Shown here piece after piece: positions 56,989 through 64,000 of a stretch of DNA of 64,000 nt. The notes below the pieces were generated by a model, which had not been told where the DNA came from, did no database searches, and saw only the letters and a program-made list of their open reading frames with translations. The DNA lies in assembly GCF_004004555.2 (NCBI RefSeq), contig NZ_SACP01000011.1, forward strand, positions 1 through 64,000, written 5' to 3'. Within the stretch, counting starts at the first letter, position 1; the number at the start of each line of letters is the position of its first letter. This stretch comes from Methylobacterium oryzihabitans (GTDB lineage: Bacteria > Pseudomonadota > Alphaproteobacteria > Rhizobiales > Beijerinckiaceae). Position numbers and translations under genes: made by a program.

Positions 56989-57072
56989 TCAGTGGAACAC
57001 GCCGAGGAAGTACAGGACCAGGATGATCGGCAGCGGAATGCCGATCAGCCAGAGCAGGCCACCCTTGAGCAT
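56989..57072 (-). CDS. Very small membrane protein, 27 residues
   Basis: MLKGGLLWLIGIPLPIILVL then YFLGVFH, from ATG 57072 to a stop at 56989. AAGGAGA lies seven bases before the ATG. One hydrophobic helix with a Pro kink (IPLP). Similar tiny hydrophobic proteins are common in alphaproteobacteria. It converges on lpd. Confidence 0.65.
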   Translation of the reverse strand: MLKGGLLWLIGIPLPIILVLYFLGVFH

Positions 57073-57145
57073 GGGACGTCTCCTTGGTTTTCAGGGCCAT
57101 GGCGGGCGACCGGCGGGGCGCTCCCCACCGGCCGGGGGACGAGGA

Positions 57146-57409
57146 TCAGCGGCTGCCGCCGCCGCTCCCCTGCGGCACCGCACGCTCGGGCTGCTGCGCG
57201 TTGCCGCCCGTGGCCGAGTTGGTCTGGACCGAGGAGGCGCCGGTGCCGCCCCGGGAGATGTTCACGTTGGGATCGTTGCCGGTGTTGCCCGGCGTGGGCG
57301 CCACCACGGCGCCGCCCGGCGCGGCCGTGCCCGGCGCGGTGGCGGGCTGGGCGAAGGCGGCTCCGCCGACGGCGAGGAGCAGGGTGGCAGTCGACACGAG
57401 CAGGCGCAT
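57146..57409 (-). CDS. Small exported Gly/Ala/Pro-rich protein
   Basis: An 87-residue protein with signal peptide MRLLVSTATLLLAVGGAAFA and a low-complexity mature part (PATAPGTAAPGG, GNAQQPERAVPQGSGGG). GGAGG lies ten bases upstream of ATG 57409. It resembles the protein at 27058-27369 in size and composition. Function is unknown. Confidence 0.7.
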   Translation of the reverse strand: MRLLVSTATLLLAVGGAAFAQPATAPGTAAPGGAVVAPTPGNTGNDPNVNISRGGTGASSVQTNSATGGNAQQPERAVPQGSGGGSR

Positions 57410-57691
57410 TTTGGTCAATCCTCCCGAGACAAGCAAGGTAACGGAGCGTCAATCCGGGATCGATGCCCAGGCAGAAACCCGAAACCGTCAGTGTTGAGAT
57501 GGCTTTCAGGGAGACAAGCCGTCGCGGTCGATCTTGTTCCGTCTGTCCGGGCCAAGCCCCGGACAGCGTGCTGTCGACGAGACCTGCGCCGAATGCGTCG
57601 AGCCCGGCTCGACGGTCGGCGGCCGATCATTCATACCGGAGCGCCGGCCGACGGGACGGCCACCAACGAACCGGATGCGGAGGAGACACCC

Positions 57692-58168
57692 ATGACGCAG
57701 GCTTCGAACGACGCCGTGTCGCGCCGCTGGCTGCTCGCCGCCGCGGCGGCCGCACCGGCCGTGGCGGGAGCGACGGGCGGCGCGCGGGCCGCCGACGACA
57801 AGGCGGCGGTCACGGCGGCGCTGGAGGCCCTGCGCGCCGCCATCGTCGACGGCGACGCGAAGGCCCTGGACGGCCTGCTCCACGACGGCCTGACCTACGG
57901 CCATTCCAGCGGCCGCAACAACCAGACCAAGGCCCAGTTCGTCGCCAGCGTCGCCGGCAAGGTGAACTACAGGTCGCTGGTGTTCTCGGAGCAGTGGATC
58001 GAGATCGTCGGCGACAACGCCCTCGTGCGCCACGTCTGGGACGGCGCCGACATCCTGCCGAACGGCGAGACCGGCCGCTCGTACATCGCGGTGATGCAGG
58101 TCTGGCTCCGCGACGGCGGCCGGTGGCGGCTGCTGGCGCGCCAGAGCTGCCCGCTCAAGCCGGCCTGA
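57692..58168 (+). CDS. Tat-exported NTF2-like (SnoaL/DUF4440) protein
   Basis: A 158-residue protein. SRRWLLAAAAAAPAVAG is a twin-arginine signal. The mature part is an NTF2-like cone: ALEALRAAIVDGDAKALDGL, LTYGHSSGRNNQTKAQFVAS, SYIAVMQVWLRDGGRWRLLA. The family binds small hydrophobic ligands or acts in steroid-like isomerisation; here only the fold is clear. GGAGGAGA precedes ATG 57692. Confidence 0.85.
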   Translation: MTQASNDAVSRRWLLAAAAAAPAVAGATGGARAADDKAAVTAALEALRAAIVDGDAKALDGLLHDGLTYGHSSGRNNQTKAQFVASVAGKVNYRSLVFSEQWIEIVGDNALVRHVWDGADILPNGETGRSYIAVMQVWLRDGGRWRLLARQSCPLKPA

Positions 58169-58186
58169 GCGGCCGGAGGCGGGCGG

Positions 58187-60913
58187 CTACTCCGCCTCCC
58201 GTCGCGCCCGGTGGTGCAGCAGGTTGAGGATCAGGGCGGTCCAGCCGGTCTGGTGCGAGGCGCCGAGCCCGCGGCCGGTGTCGCCGTCGAAGAACTCGTG
58301 GAACAGCAGTTCCTCCTGCGCCGGGTCGGCCGGGCCGGGGCGCGGGCGGTCGCCGAAGATCGGGCGGCGCCCGGCGGCGTCGCGGGTGAACAGCGCGATC
58401 AGCCGGTCCTCGAGGGCGTCGGCGATCGCGCTGAGGTTGGTCTCGACGCCCGAGCCGGTCGGGTACTCCACCAGGAAGTCGTCGCCGTAATAGGTGTGGA
58501 ACCGGCGCAGCGCCTCGATGATGAGGTAGTTCATCGGCATCCACACCGGCCCGCGCCAGTTGGAATTGCCGCCGAACATGTTCGAGGTCGAGTCGGCCGG
58601 GTCGTAGGCCACGCGGAACGAGGCGCCGAGCGCGTCGAGGGAGTAGGGCGCGTCGCGATGCGCCTTCGACAGCGAGCGGATGCCGTGCGGCGACAGGAAC
58701 TCGGCCTCGTCGAGCATCCGGCGCAGCAGCGCCTTCACCCGGTGGCCGCGCAGCAGCGACAGCAGCTTGCGGTCGCCGATGCCGCCCTCGCTCCAGCGCG
58801 AGACGAGCTGGGCGAGGTGGGGCCGGTTCTGCAGCACCCAGTTCAGCCGGCGGGCGAAGTCCGGCAGCCGCTGCAGCATCTCGGGGTCGATCACCTCGAC
58901 GGCGAAGAGCGGCACGAGGCCGACGATCGAGCGCACCCGCAGCGGCAGCATCCGGCCGTCCGGCATGTCGACCTCGTCGTAGTAGAACTGGTCCTCCTCG
59001 TCCCACAGCCCGAAGCCCTCGCCGCCCATGTCGGTCATCGCCTCGGCGATGAGCAGGAAGTGCTCGAAGAACTTCGACGCCGTGCTCTCGTAGACGTCGT
59101 TGTGCAGCGCCAGTTCGAGGGCGATGCGCATCATGTTGAGGGCGTACATCGCCATCCAGGCGGTGCCGTCGGCCTGGTGGACGACGCCGAACCCCTGCGG
59201 CGGGCGCGAGCGGTCGAACACCCCGACGTTGTCGAGGCCGAGGAAGCCGCCCTGGAACACGTTGCGGCCGGTGGCGTCCTTGCGGTTGACCCACCAGGTG
59301 AAGTTGATGAGCAGCTTGTGGAACACGCCTTCCAGGAAGGCGAGGTCGCCGCGCCCGCCGCGCCGCGCCCGGTCGATCTCGAACACCCGGAACGTCGCCC
59401 AGGCATGGACCGGCGGGTTGGTGTCGCCGAACTCCCACTCGTAGGCCGGGAGCTGGCCGTTGGGGTGCATGTACCATTCGCGGGTGAGCAGCAGGAGCTG
59501 GCTCTTGGCGAAGTCCGGGTCGAGCACCGCCAGCGGCAGGCAGTGGAAGGCGAGATCCCAGGCGGCGAACCAGGGATATTCCCACTTGTCGGGCATCGAC
59601 AGCACGTCGGCGCTGGCGAAGTTGCGCCATGTCCGGTTGCGCCCGTCGAGGCGCTCACGCGGCGGGGCCGGCTGGAGCGGGTCGCCCTGGAGCCACGTCT
59701 GCACGTCGTAGCGGTAGAGCTGCTTCGACCAGATCAGCCCGGCCGCCGCCTGCCGGTAGATCGCCCGCGAGCCGGCGTCGTCGATGCCCTCGGTCAGGGC
59801 GTCGTAGAAGGCGTCGGCCTCGGCGATGCGCCGGCGCAGCAGGGCGCCATCGCGGTCGACCGGGCACGGCCGCGCCCCGGCGACGAGGCGCAGGCACAGG
59901 ACGGCGCTCTCGCCGGGGCCGAGCCGCAGGCGGTAGTGCAGGCCGACCCGGGTGCCGGCATCGTCGCGCACCGCCGTCGCGTCGCCCGCCACGATCGCCG
60001 CGTGCAGCCCGTCCTTGAACGGGCCCGGGGCGTCCGGCGGCCCGCCGTAGCGGCGCCGGTTGGTCTCGTTCTCGCAGAACAGCACCGCCGGCGCGCCGTC
60101 GAAGCAGAGCTGGTAGCTGCCGAGCCGCGGATGCTCGCAGGCGATGCTGCCGTCCGGGCGCAGGGACAGGCGCGGCTTCCACGCCTCGCCGTCCGGGCGC
60201 CACGCCCAGGTGTTGCGGAACCAGAGCTGCGGCACGAGGTGGAGGTCGGCGGCCTCCGGCCCGCGGTTGAGCGCGGTCACCCGCATGTGGATGTCCTCGG
60301 CATCCTCCTTGGCGTACTCGACCGTGACGTCGAAGAAGCGCCCGTCGTCGAAGATCCCGGTCTCCTCGATCTCGTATTCGGGCTGGCTGCGGCCGCGGCG
60401 GCGGTTCTCCTCGATCAGCGCCTCGTAGGGGAAGGCGCCGTGCGGGTAGCGGTAGAGCTGCTTGAGGTAGGCGTGGCTCGGGACCGCGTCGAGGTAGTGG
60501 TAGACCTCCTTGACGTCCTCGCCGTGGTTGCCCTCGGCGTTGGTGAGGCCGAACAGCCGCTCCTTGAGGATATGGTCGCGGCCGTTCCACAGGGCGAGCG
60601 ACAGGCACATCAGGCCGTGGTCGTCGCACAGGCCGGCGATGCCGTCCTCGCCCCAGCGATAGGCGCGCGAGCGGGCGTCGTCGTGGGTCACGAAAAGCCA
60701 CGCCTCGCCGTCGCGGCTGTAATCCTCGCGCACGGTGCCCCATTGCCGCTCGCTGAGGTAGGGCCCCCACAGCGACCAGTGCCGCTCGCCACGGCTCTGC
60801 TCGGCGATGCGGCGGCGCTCGGCCCAGCGGTCGACCTCGCGTGCCTCCGCGCCGTCGCCCGCGACGGCGGGGTCCGTGGGGCCGGGCGAGGGCGGAAGAT
60901 CGGAGGGCGTCAT
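58187..60913 (-). CDS. GH63/MGH1-type glycoside hydrolase (glucosidase)
   Basis: A 908-residue soluble protein. WGPYLSERQWGTVREDYSRD and RAYRWGEDGIAGLCDDHGLM open the family; SNWRGPVWMPMNYLIIEAL and GDTGRGLGASHQTGWTALI are the catalytic-core motifs of MGH1 glucosidases (mannosylglycerate or glucosylglycerate hydrolases are among the relatives). Substrate is therefore probably a compatible-solute glycoside (inference). ATG 60913 is used; a longer start at 60982 exists. Alone on its strand with 18-bp spacing to the convergent NTF2 gene. Confidence 0.85.
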   Translation of the reverse strand: MTPSDLPPSPGPTDPAVAGDGAEAREVDRWAERRRIAEQSRGERHWSLWGPYLSERQWGTVREDYSRDGEAWLFVTHDDARSRAYRWGEDGIAGLCDDHGLMCLSLALWNGRDHILKERLFGLTNAEGNHGEDVKEVYHYLDAVPSHAYLKQLYRYPHGAFPYEALIEENRRRGRSQPEYEIEETGIFDDGRFFDVTVEYAKEDAEDIHMRVTALNRGPEAADLHLVPQLWFRNTWAWRPDGEAWKPRLSLRPDGSIACEHPRLGSYQLCFDGAPAVLFCENETNRRRYGGPPDAPGPFKDGLHAAIVAGDATAVRDDAGTRVGLHYRLRLGPGESAVLCLRLVAGARPCPVDRDGALLRRRIAEADAFYDALTEGIDDAGSRAIYRQAAAGLIWSKQLYRYDVQTWLQGDPLQPAPPRERLDGRNRTWRNFASADVLSMPDKWEYPWFAAWDLAFHCLPLAVLDPDFAKSQLLLLTREWYMHPNGQLPAYEWEFGDTNPPVHAWATFRVFEIDRARRGGRGDLAFLEGVFHKLLINFTWWVNRKDATGRNVFQGGFLGLDNVGVFDRSRPPQGFGVVHQADGTAWMAMYALNMMRIALELALHNDVYESTASKFFEHFLLIAEAMTDMGGEGFGLWDEEDQFYYDEVDMPDGRMLPLRVRSIVGLVPLFAVEVIDPEMLQRLPDFARRLNWVLQNRPHLAQLVSRWSEGGIGDRKLLSLLRGHRVKALLRRMLDEAEFLSPHGIRSLSKAHRDAPYSLDALGASFRVAYDPADSTSNMFGGNSNWRGPVWMPMNYLIIEALRRFHTYYGDDFLVEYPTGSGVETNLSAIADALEDRLIALFTRDAAGRRPIFGDRPRPGPADPAQEELLFHEFFDGDTGRGLGASHQTGWTALILNLLHHRARREAE

Positions 60914-61063
60914 CGCGAGCGGGATCCGGCTGACGGGAGAGAGGGGCCGCGCGCCACTCTGCCCGGGTTCGCGTTTCCGCATCGTTGTCGTCGATCCGCG
61001 ATCCCGCCGGCGCCGGCGCCCGGCCCCATGCAGCTTCGACGCCAGTCCCGGCGTCGGGGAGGA

Positions 61064-61924
61064 TCACGGCAGGCGCCGGCGCCGCTCGACGAGCCGCATG
61101 ATCATCGGGGTCAGGATGAGCTGCATCGCGAGGTCGAGCTTGCCGCCGGGGATTACCACGGAATTGGCCCGCGACATGACGCTGCCGGCGATCATCGAGA
61201 TCAGGTACGGGAAGTCGATGCCGCGGGGGTCGCGGAAGCGGATCACCACCATCGACTCGTCGGCCGTCGGGATCCAGCGGGCGACGAACGGGTTCGAGGT
61301 GTCGACCGTCGGGATGCGCTGGAAGTTGATGTCGGTGTTGCTGAATTGCGGGCAGATCACGTTCACGTAGTCGGGCATCCGCCGCAGGATCACGTCGGCG
61401 ACCGCCTCGGTGGAATAGCCCCGGGTCGCCCGGTCGCGGTGCAGCTTCTGGATCCATTCGAGGTTGATGACCGGCACGACGCCGATCTTCAGGTCGGCAT
61501 GGCGGGCGATGTCGACGCGCTCGTTCGCCACCGCGCCGTGCAGCCCCTCGTAGAACAGCAGATCGGACTCTTCAGGAAACTCCTCCCAGGCCGAGAAGGT
61601 GCCGGGCGCGGCGCCCCACCGCTCGGCGTCGGCGCGGTCGTGGACGTAGTGCCGGGTCCGGCCGCGGCCGGATTCGGCGTAGGAGCGGAACACCGCCTCC
61701 AGTTCGGGCAGCAGGTTGGCGCGTTCGCCGAAATGGCTCAGCGTCGGCTCGGCCGCCATCGCCCGGCGCATGGCGGCACGGTCCATGGCGTGAAAGGCGT
61801 CGCCCTCGATCGTCACGGCGGTGACGTCCTCGCGCCGGAAGATCTGCTCGAAGGTGTTCTTGACCGACGTGGTCCCGGCCCCCGAGGAGCCGGTCACCGA
61901 GATGATCGGGTGGCGGGCAGACAT
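61064..61924 (-). CDS. prk: Phosphoribulokinase, type I (bacterial)
   Basis: A 286-residue kinase of normal type I length. P-loop GSSGAGTTS at 12-20, EGDAFHAMDR, HFGERANLLPELEAVFRSY, GRTRHYVHD and LLFYEGLHGAV with the catalytic aspartate region. It phosphorylates ribulose 5-phosphate to ribulose 1,5-bisphosphate. No RuBisCO gene is in view. In Methylorubrum extorquens this enzyme makes ribulose bisphosphate as a signal for the LysR regulator QscR, which controls serine-cycle genes; the same is likely here. 98 bp after the FBPase-like gene on the same strand. Confidence 0.93.
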   Translation of the reverse strand: MSARHPIISVTGSSGAGTTSVKNTFEQIFRREDVTAVTIEGDAFHAMDRAAMRRAMAAEPTLSHFGERANLLPELEAVFRSYAESGRGRTRHYVHDRADAERWGAAPGTFSAWEEFPEESDLLFYEGLHGAVANERVDIARHADLKIGVVPVINLEWIQKLHRDRATRGYSTEAVADVILRRMPDYVNVICPQFSNTDINFQRIPTVDTSNPFVARWIPTADESMVVIRFRDPRGIDFPYLISMIAGSVMSRANSVVIPGGKLDLAMQLILTPMIMRLVERRRRLP

Positions 61925-62022
61925 CGGGGACACGACCTCGGGATCACCGCGGCGGGAGCTTGAGCGCAGGCGCCCGCCAACAAAATACCACCAAAGGCCG
62001 GGTCGGCGGCGCGCACGCGCTT

Positions 62023-62871
62023 TCAGGCGCGCAGGAGCCCGCGCGCGGCGAAGAGCCGGACGCGGCCGCCGGCCGCCTCGACCACGCCGGCCACCGCCGC
62101 GGCGGCATGGACGAGGGACACGGTGCCGGCGGCGGCCCGGCGCGGCTCGGCCGGGCGCAGGTGCAGGCCGCCGCGGGCGAGCACCCGCCCGGCCCCGGCG
62201 GCGAGGGAGGCGCACCAGTCCATCGTCACGTCGTGGCCCCGCGGCCCGTCCGAGCCGGCCCGGCACGCCTCGACGAAGGCCCGCACCGGCGCCGCCCAGT
62301 GACGCGCGGCGGCGGGATCGAGCGTGCAGTGCCGGCCCTCCGGCGGGATCGCGGCGCGGCCGGCGAGGCGGAACTCCCCGGCCTCCGGATCGAGCACGAA
62401 GCGCCAGGCCGGGCCGCCATGGGTCAGGATCAGCACCGTGCGGGCGCCGTAGGTGACGAGGCCGGCGGCGCACTGCTCGCGCCCGGGCGCCAGCACCGCC
62501 TGCGCCGGATCGCGGCCGAGGACCGGGCGCAGGGAGAACAGGGTGCCGGCCGGGAGCCCGGCGGCGCCGTCGTCGGGGGCGTCGAGCGGCGTCAGGGCGA
62601 CGGCGACCGGCGTGCCGGCGAGACCCGGCGCGACCCCGGCGCCCGGCAGGGCGCCCGGCAGGGAGAGGGCGGCGAGCGGGGCGGCGGCGAGGGCGTCGGC
62701 GAAGGTCCGCCGCGCCAGCGCGTCGAGGTCGGACGGCTCCGGGTCGCGGGCGAGGCACCGGACGAGGGCGGCCGCCCCCGCGGCCAGGGCGGCGAGGACC
62801 GGGGCGGAACCCGACGCGCAGGCGGCGCGGTCCTGGGCGAGGTGCGTGGTGAGGCGGATCCCGGTCGTCAC
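62023..62871 (-). CDS. Degenerate class I fructose-1,6-bisphosphatase-like protein
   Basis: A 282-residue protein that follows the class I FBPase fold from end to end: AGTLFSLRPVLG, GREQCAAGLVTYGARTVLIL, GPRGHDVTMDWCASLAAGAG, RVLARGGLHLRPAE and VVEAAGG. The catalytic residues are altered. The metal site DPLDGSSN is TPLDAPDD here, the acidic pair normally upstream (EE) is absent, and the C-terminal Glu before NP is missing. It is probably not a working phosphatase and may bind a sugar phosphate instead (inference). GTG 62871 start. In an operon with prk, divergent from the LysR gene. Confidence 0.75.
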   Translation of the reverse strand: MTTGIRLTTHLAQDRAACASGSAPVLAALAAGAAALVRCLARDPEPSDLDALARRTFADALAAAPLAALSLPGALPGAGVAPGLAGTPVAVALTPLDAPDDGAAGLPAGTLFSLRPVLGRDPAQAVLAPGREQCAAGLVTYGARTVLILTHGGPAWRFVLDPEAGEFRLAGRAAIPPEGRHCTLDPAAARHWAAPVRAFVEACRAGSDGPRGHDVTMDWCASLAAGAGRVLARGGLHLRPAEPRRAAAGTVSLVHAAAAVAGVVEAAGGRVRLFAARGLLRA

Positions 62872-63003
62872 TGGCGTTCCCCGTCCGGCAGGGCATCTCC
62901 GACCCTTGGGCGATTATGCGCGCCCGCGCCGCGGGATAGAACCAGCCCAGAAGTCCGGTATCGGGCGCGGCGGGGAGTCCGGCGGCGGCCGGCGGGAGCG
63001 GCG

Positions 63004-63951
63004 ATGCGCAACCTTTCGCTCAAGCAGTTGCAGGCGGTGGCGGCGATCGCCCGGCTCGGCACCATGACCCGGGCGGCCCAGGAACTGAACGTGACCCCGG
63101 CGGCGCTGACGGCCCGGATCAAGAGCATCGAGGAGGAGGCCGGGCTGCCGCTGTTCGACCGCACCAGCACCGGGCTGAAGCCGACCGATGCCGGCCGCGA
63201 GATGCTGTGGGCGATCGACAGCATCAACACCGTGCTGGAGACCTGCGCCGAGCGGCTGAAGACCCTGCGCGGCGGCAGCGGCGGCCGGGTGGCGATCGGG
63301 GTCGTCTCGACGGCGAAGTACTTCGCGCCGCGGATCATCGCCGGCTTCGTCCACGGCCATCCGGGGGTCGAGATCGAGCTCGTGGTCGGCAACCGCGGCG
63401 CGACGGTCGAGTCGCTGCGCGACTACAAGGTCGACATCGCGATCATGGGCCGGCCGCCGCGCGACTTCCCGATCGCCGCGGACGTGTTCGGGCCGCACCC
63501 CCTGGTGGTGATCGCGCCGCCGGGCCACCGGCTGGCCGGGCGCATCGGGATCACCCGGGCGGAACTGGCCGAGGAGGCGTTCCTGGTGCGCGAATACGGC
63601 TCGGGCACCCGCTCGGTGTTCGAGGAGTTCATGGCCGGCGTGCTGATCCGGCGGGCGCGGCTCGGCATCGACAGCGGCTCGAACGAGACCATCAAGCAGA
63701 CGGTGATCGCCGGGCTCGGCATCGCGCTGATCTCCGGCCACACCGTGGCGTCGGAGGTCGAGGCGCGCCGCCTCGTCCTCCTCGACGTCGAGGGCCTGCC
63801 GATCCGCCGCGACTGGTTCGTGGTGCGCCGGGCCGACAAGGTGCTGAGCCCGGCCGCGCAGGCGTTCTGGAGCTACACGGTGCAGGAGGGCGCCGGCTGG
63901 CTGCCGACCCTGCCGCTGCGCCCGGCCCGGGCCGGGCGGCCGGCGGCGTGA
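63004..63951 (+). CDS. LysR-family regulator of the CbbR/QscR group
   Basis: A 315-residue regulator. Winged helix LKQLQAVAAIARLGTMTRAA (residues about 6-25) with QELNVTPAALTARIKSIEEE. The effector domain has KTLRGGSGGRVAIGVVSTAK, the CbbR-type KYFAPRIIAGF, and DIAIMGRPPRDFPI. CbbR activates the Calvin operon; QscR in Methylorubrum regulates serine-cycle genes and senses ribulose bisphosphate. Placement opposite prk fits either. The 132-bp divergent spacer has imperfect GC-rich dyads but no site I would call exactly. Confidence 0.88.
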   Translation: MRNLSLKQLQAVAAIARLGTMTRAAQELNVTPAALTARIKSIEEEAGLPLFDRTSTGLKPTDAGREMLWAIDSINTVLETCAERLKTLRGGSGGRVAIGVVSTAKYFAPRIIAGFVHGHPGVEIELVVGNRGATVESLRDYKVDIAIMGRPPRDFPIAADVFGPHPLVVIAPPGHRLAGRIGITRAELAEEAFLVREYGSGTRSVFEEFMAGVLIRRARLGIDSGSNETIKQTVIAGLGIALISGHTVASEVEARRLVLLDVEGLPIRRDWFVVRRADKVLSPAAQAFWSYTVQEGAGWLPTLPLRPARAGRPAA

Positions 63952-63967
63952 GCGGGAACGGGCCGGC

Positions 63968-64000
63968 TCATCGCGCCCCCTCCGTCGCCACGACGCGCCA
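63968..64000 (-). CDS. C-terminal end of a leftward gene (runs off the window)
   Basis: A reading frame ending WRVVATEGAR-stop comes in from the right edge, with TGA at 63968-63970. Only ten codons are visible, and another frame could be the real one, so no identity can be given. Confidence 0.3.
   Translation of the reverse strand, partial: WRVVATEGAR

Overview
The window is very GC-rich chromosomal DNA from an alphaproteobacterium, most likely a Methylobacterium or close relative (inference). Grounds: fabI, fabB and fabA lie next to a divergent irr, a layout I associate with Rhizobiales; the pyruvate dehydrogenase operon has lipoyl domains on both E1-beta and E2 and sits with eno and ftsB; and the right end carries a type I phosphoribulokinase beside a CbbR/QscR-type LysR regulator with no RuBisCO genes in view, as expected for a serine-cycle methylotroph. 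No rRNA, tRNA or CRISPR array was recognised.

Layout. 1-2.2 kb: 5' end of serA, a SCO1-type copper chaperone, a MarR-GNAT fusion. 2.5-8.6 kb: a leftward run fabA-fabB-fabI-adenine deaminase, divergent from irr, then an SH3 protein. 8.8-14.5 kb: a hydroxyacid dehydrogenase, an amine-oxidase-like gene with a damaged start, a GT-C membrane protein and a UDP-galactopyranose-mutase-like flavoprotein. 14.8-20.1 kb: an alpha/beta hydrolase, a two-gene AtuA-like/CitMHS carboxylate cluster and its LysR regulator. 20.1-27 kb: a HigBA toxin-antitoxin module flanked by a duplicated lysR 3' end, a divergent RND efflux pair, and an AT-richer MqsRA island. 27-33 kb: a sugar ABC transporter without its ATPase, an acyl-CoA synthetase and a glutathione transferase. 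33-38 kb: DUF2934, DUF2147, class II photolyase, a candidate small RNA and a DegP protease. 38-43.4 kb: repeats, a broken hydrolase, an unknown membrane-anchored protein, kdsA and an MFS transporter. 43.5-45.9 kb: an AT-rich island with a 654-residue orphan membrane protein. 46-57 kb: queF, eno, an EamA transporter, an AraC regulator, ftsB and the pdhA-pdhB-DUF5076-Uma2-pdhC-lpd operon. 57-64 kb: small exported proteins, a GH63-type glycosidase, and phosphoribulokinase with a degenerate fructose-bisphosphatase-like gene opposite a QscR/CbbR regulator.

Three families of short palindromic interspersed repeats recur in the intergenic gaps. Family A is about 200 bp with a hairpin at each end (three copies). 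Family B is REP-like, with one single unit and two head-to-head doublets. Family C is about 160 bp and begins with a palindrome (two copies). They account for most of the gaps over 300 bp.

The most interesting points are the phosphoribulokinase/pseudo-FBPase/LysR locus, which looks like a metabolite-sensing switch rather than a Calvin cycle remnant; a predicted small RNA at 36279-36369 with exposed anti-Shine-Dalgarno motifs; the toxin-antitoxin cassette bounded by two diverged copies of a lysR 3' end; the AT-rich orphan gene; and the repeat families.
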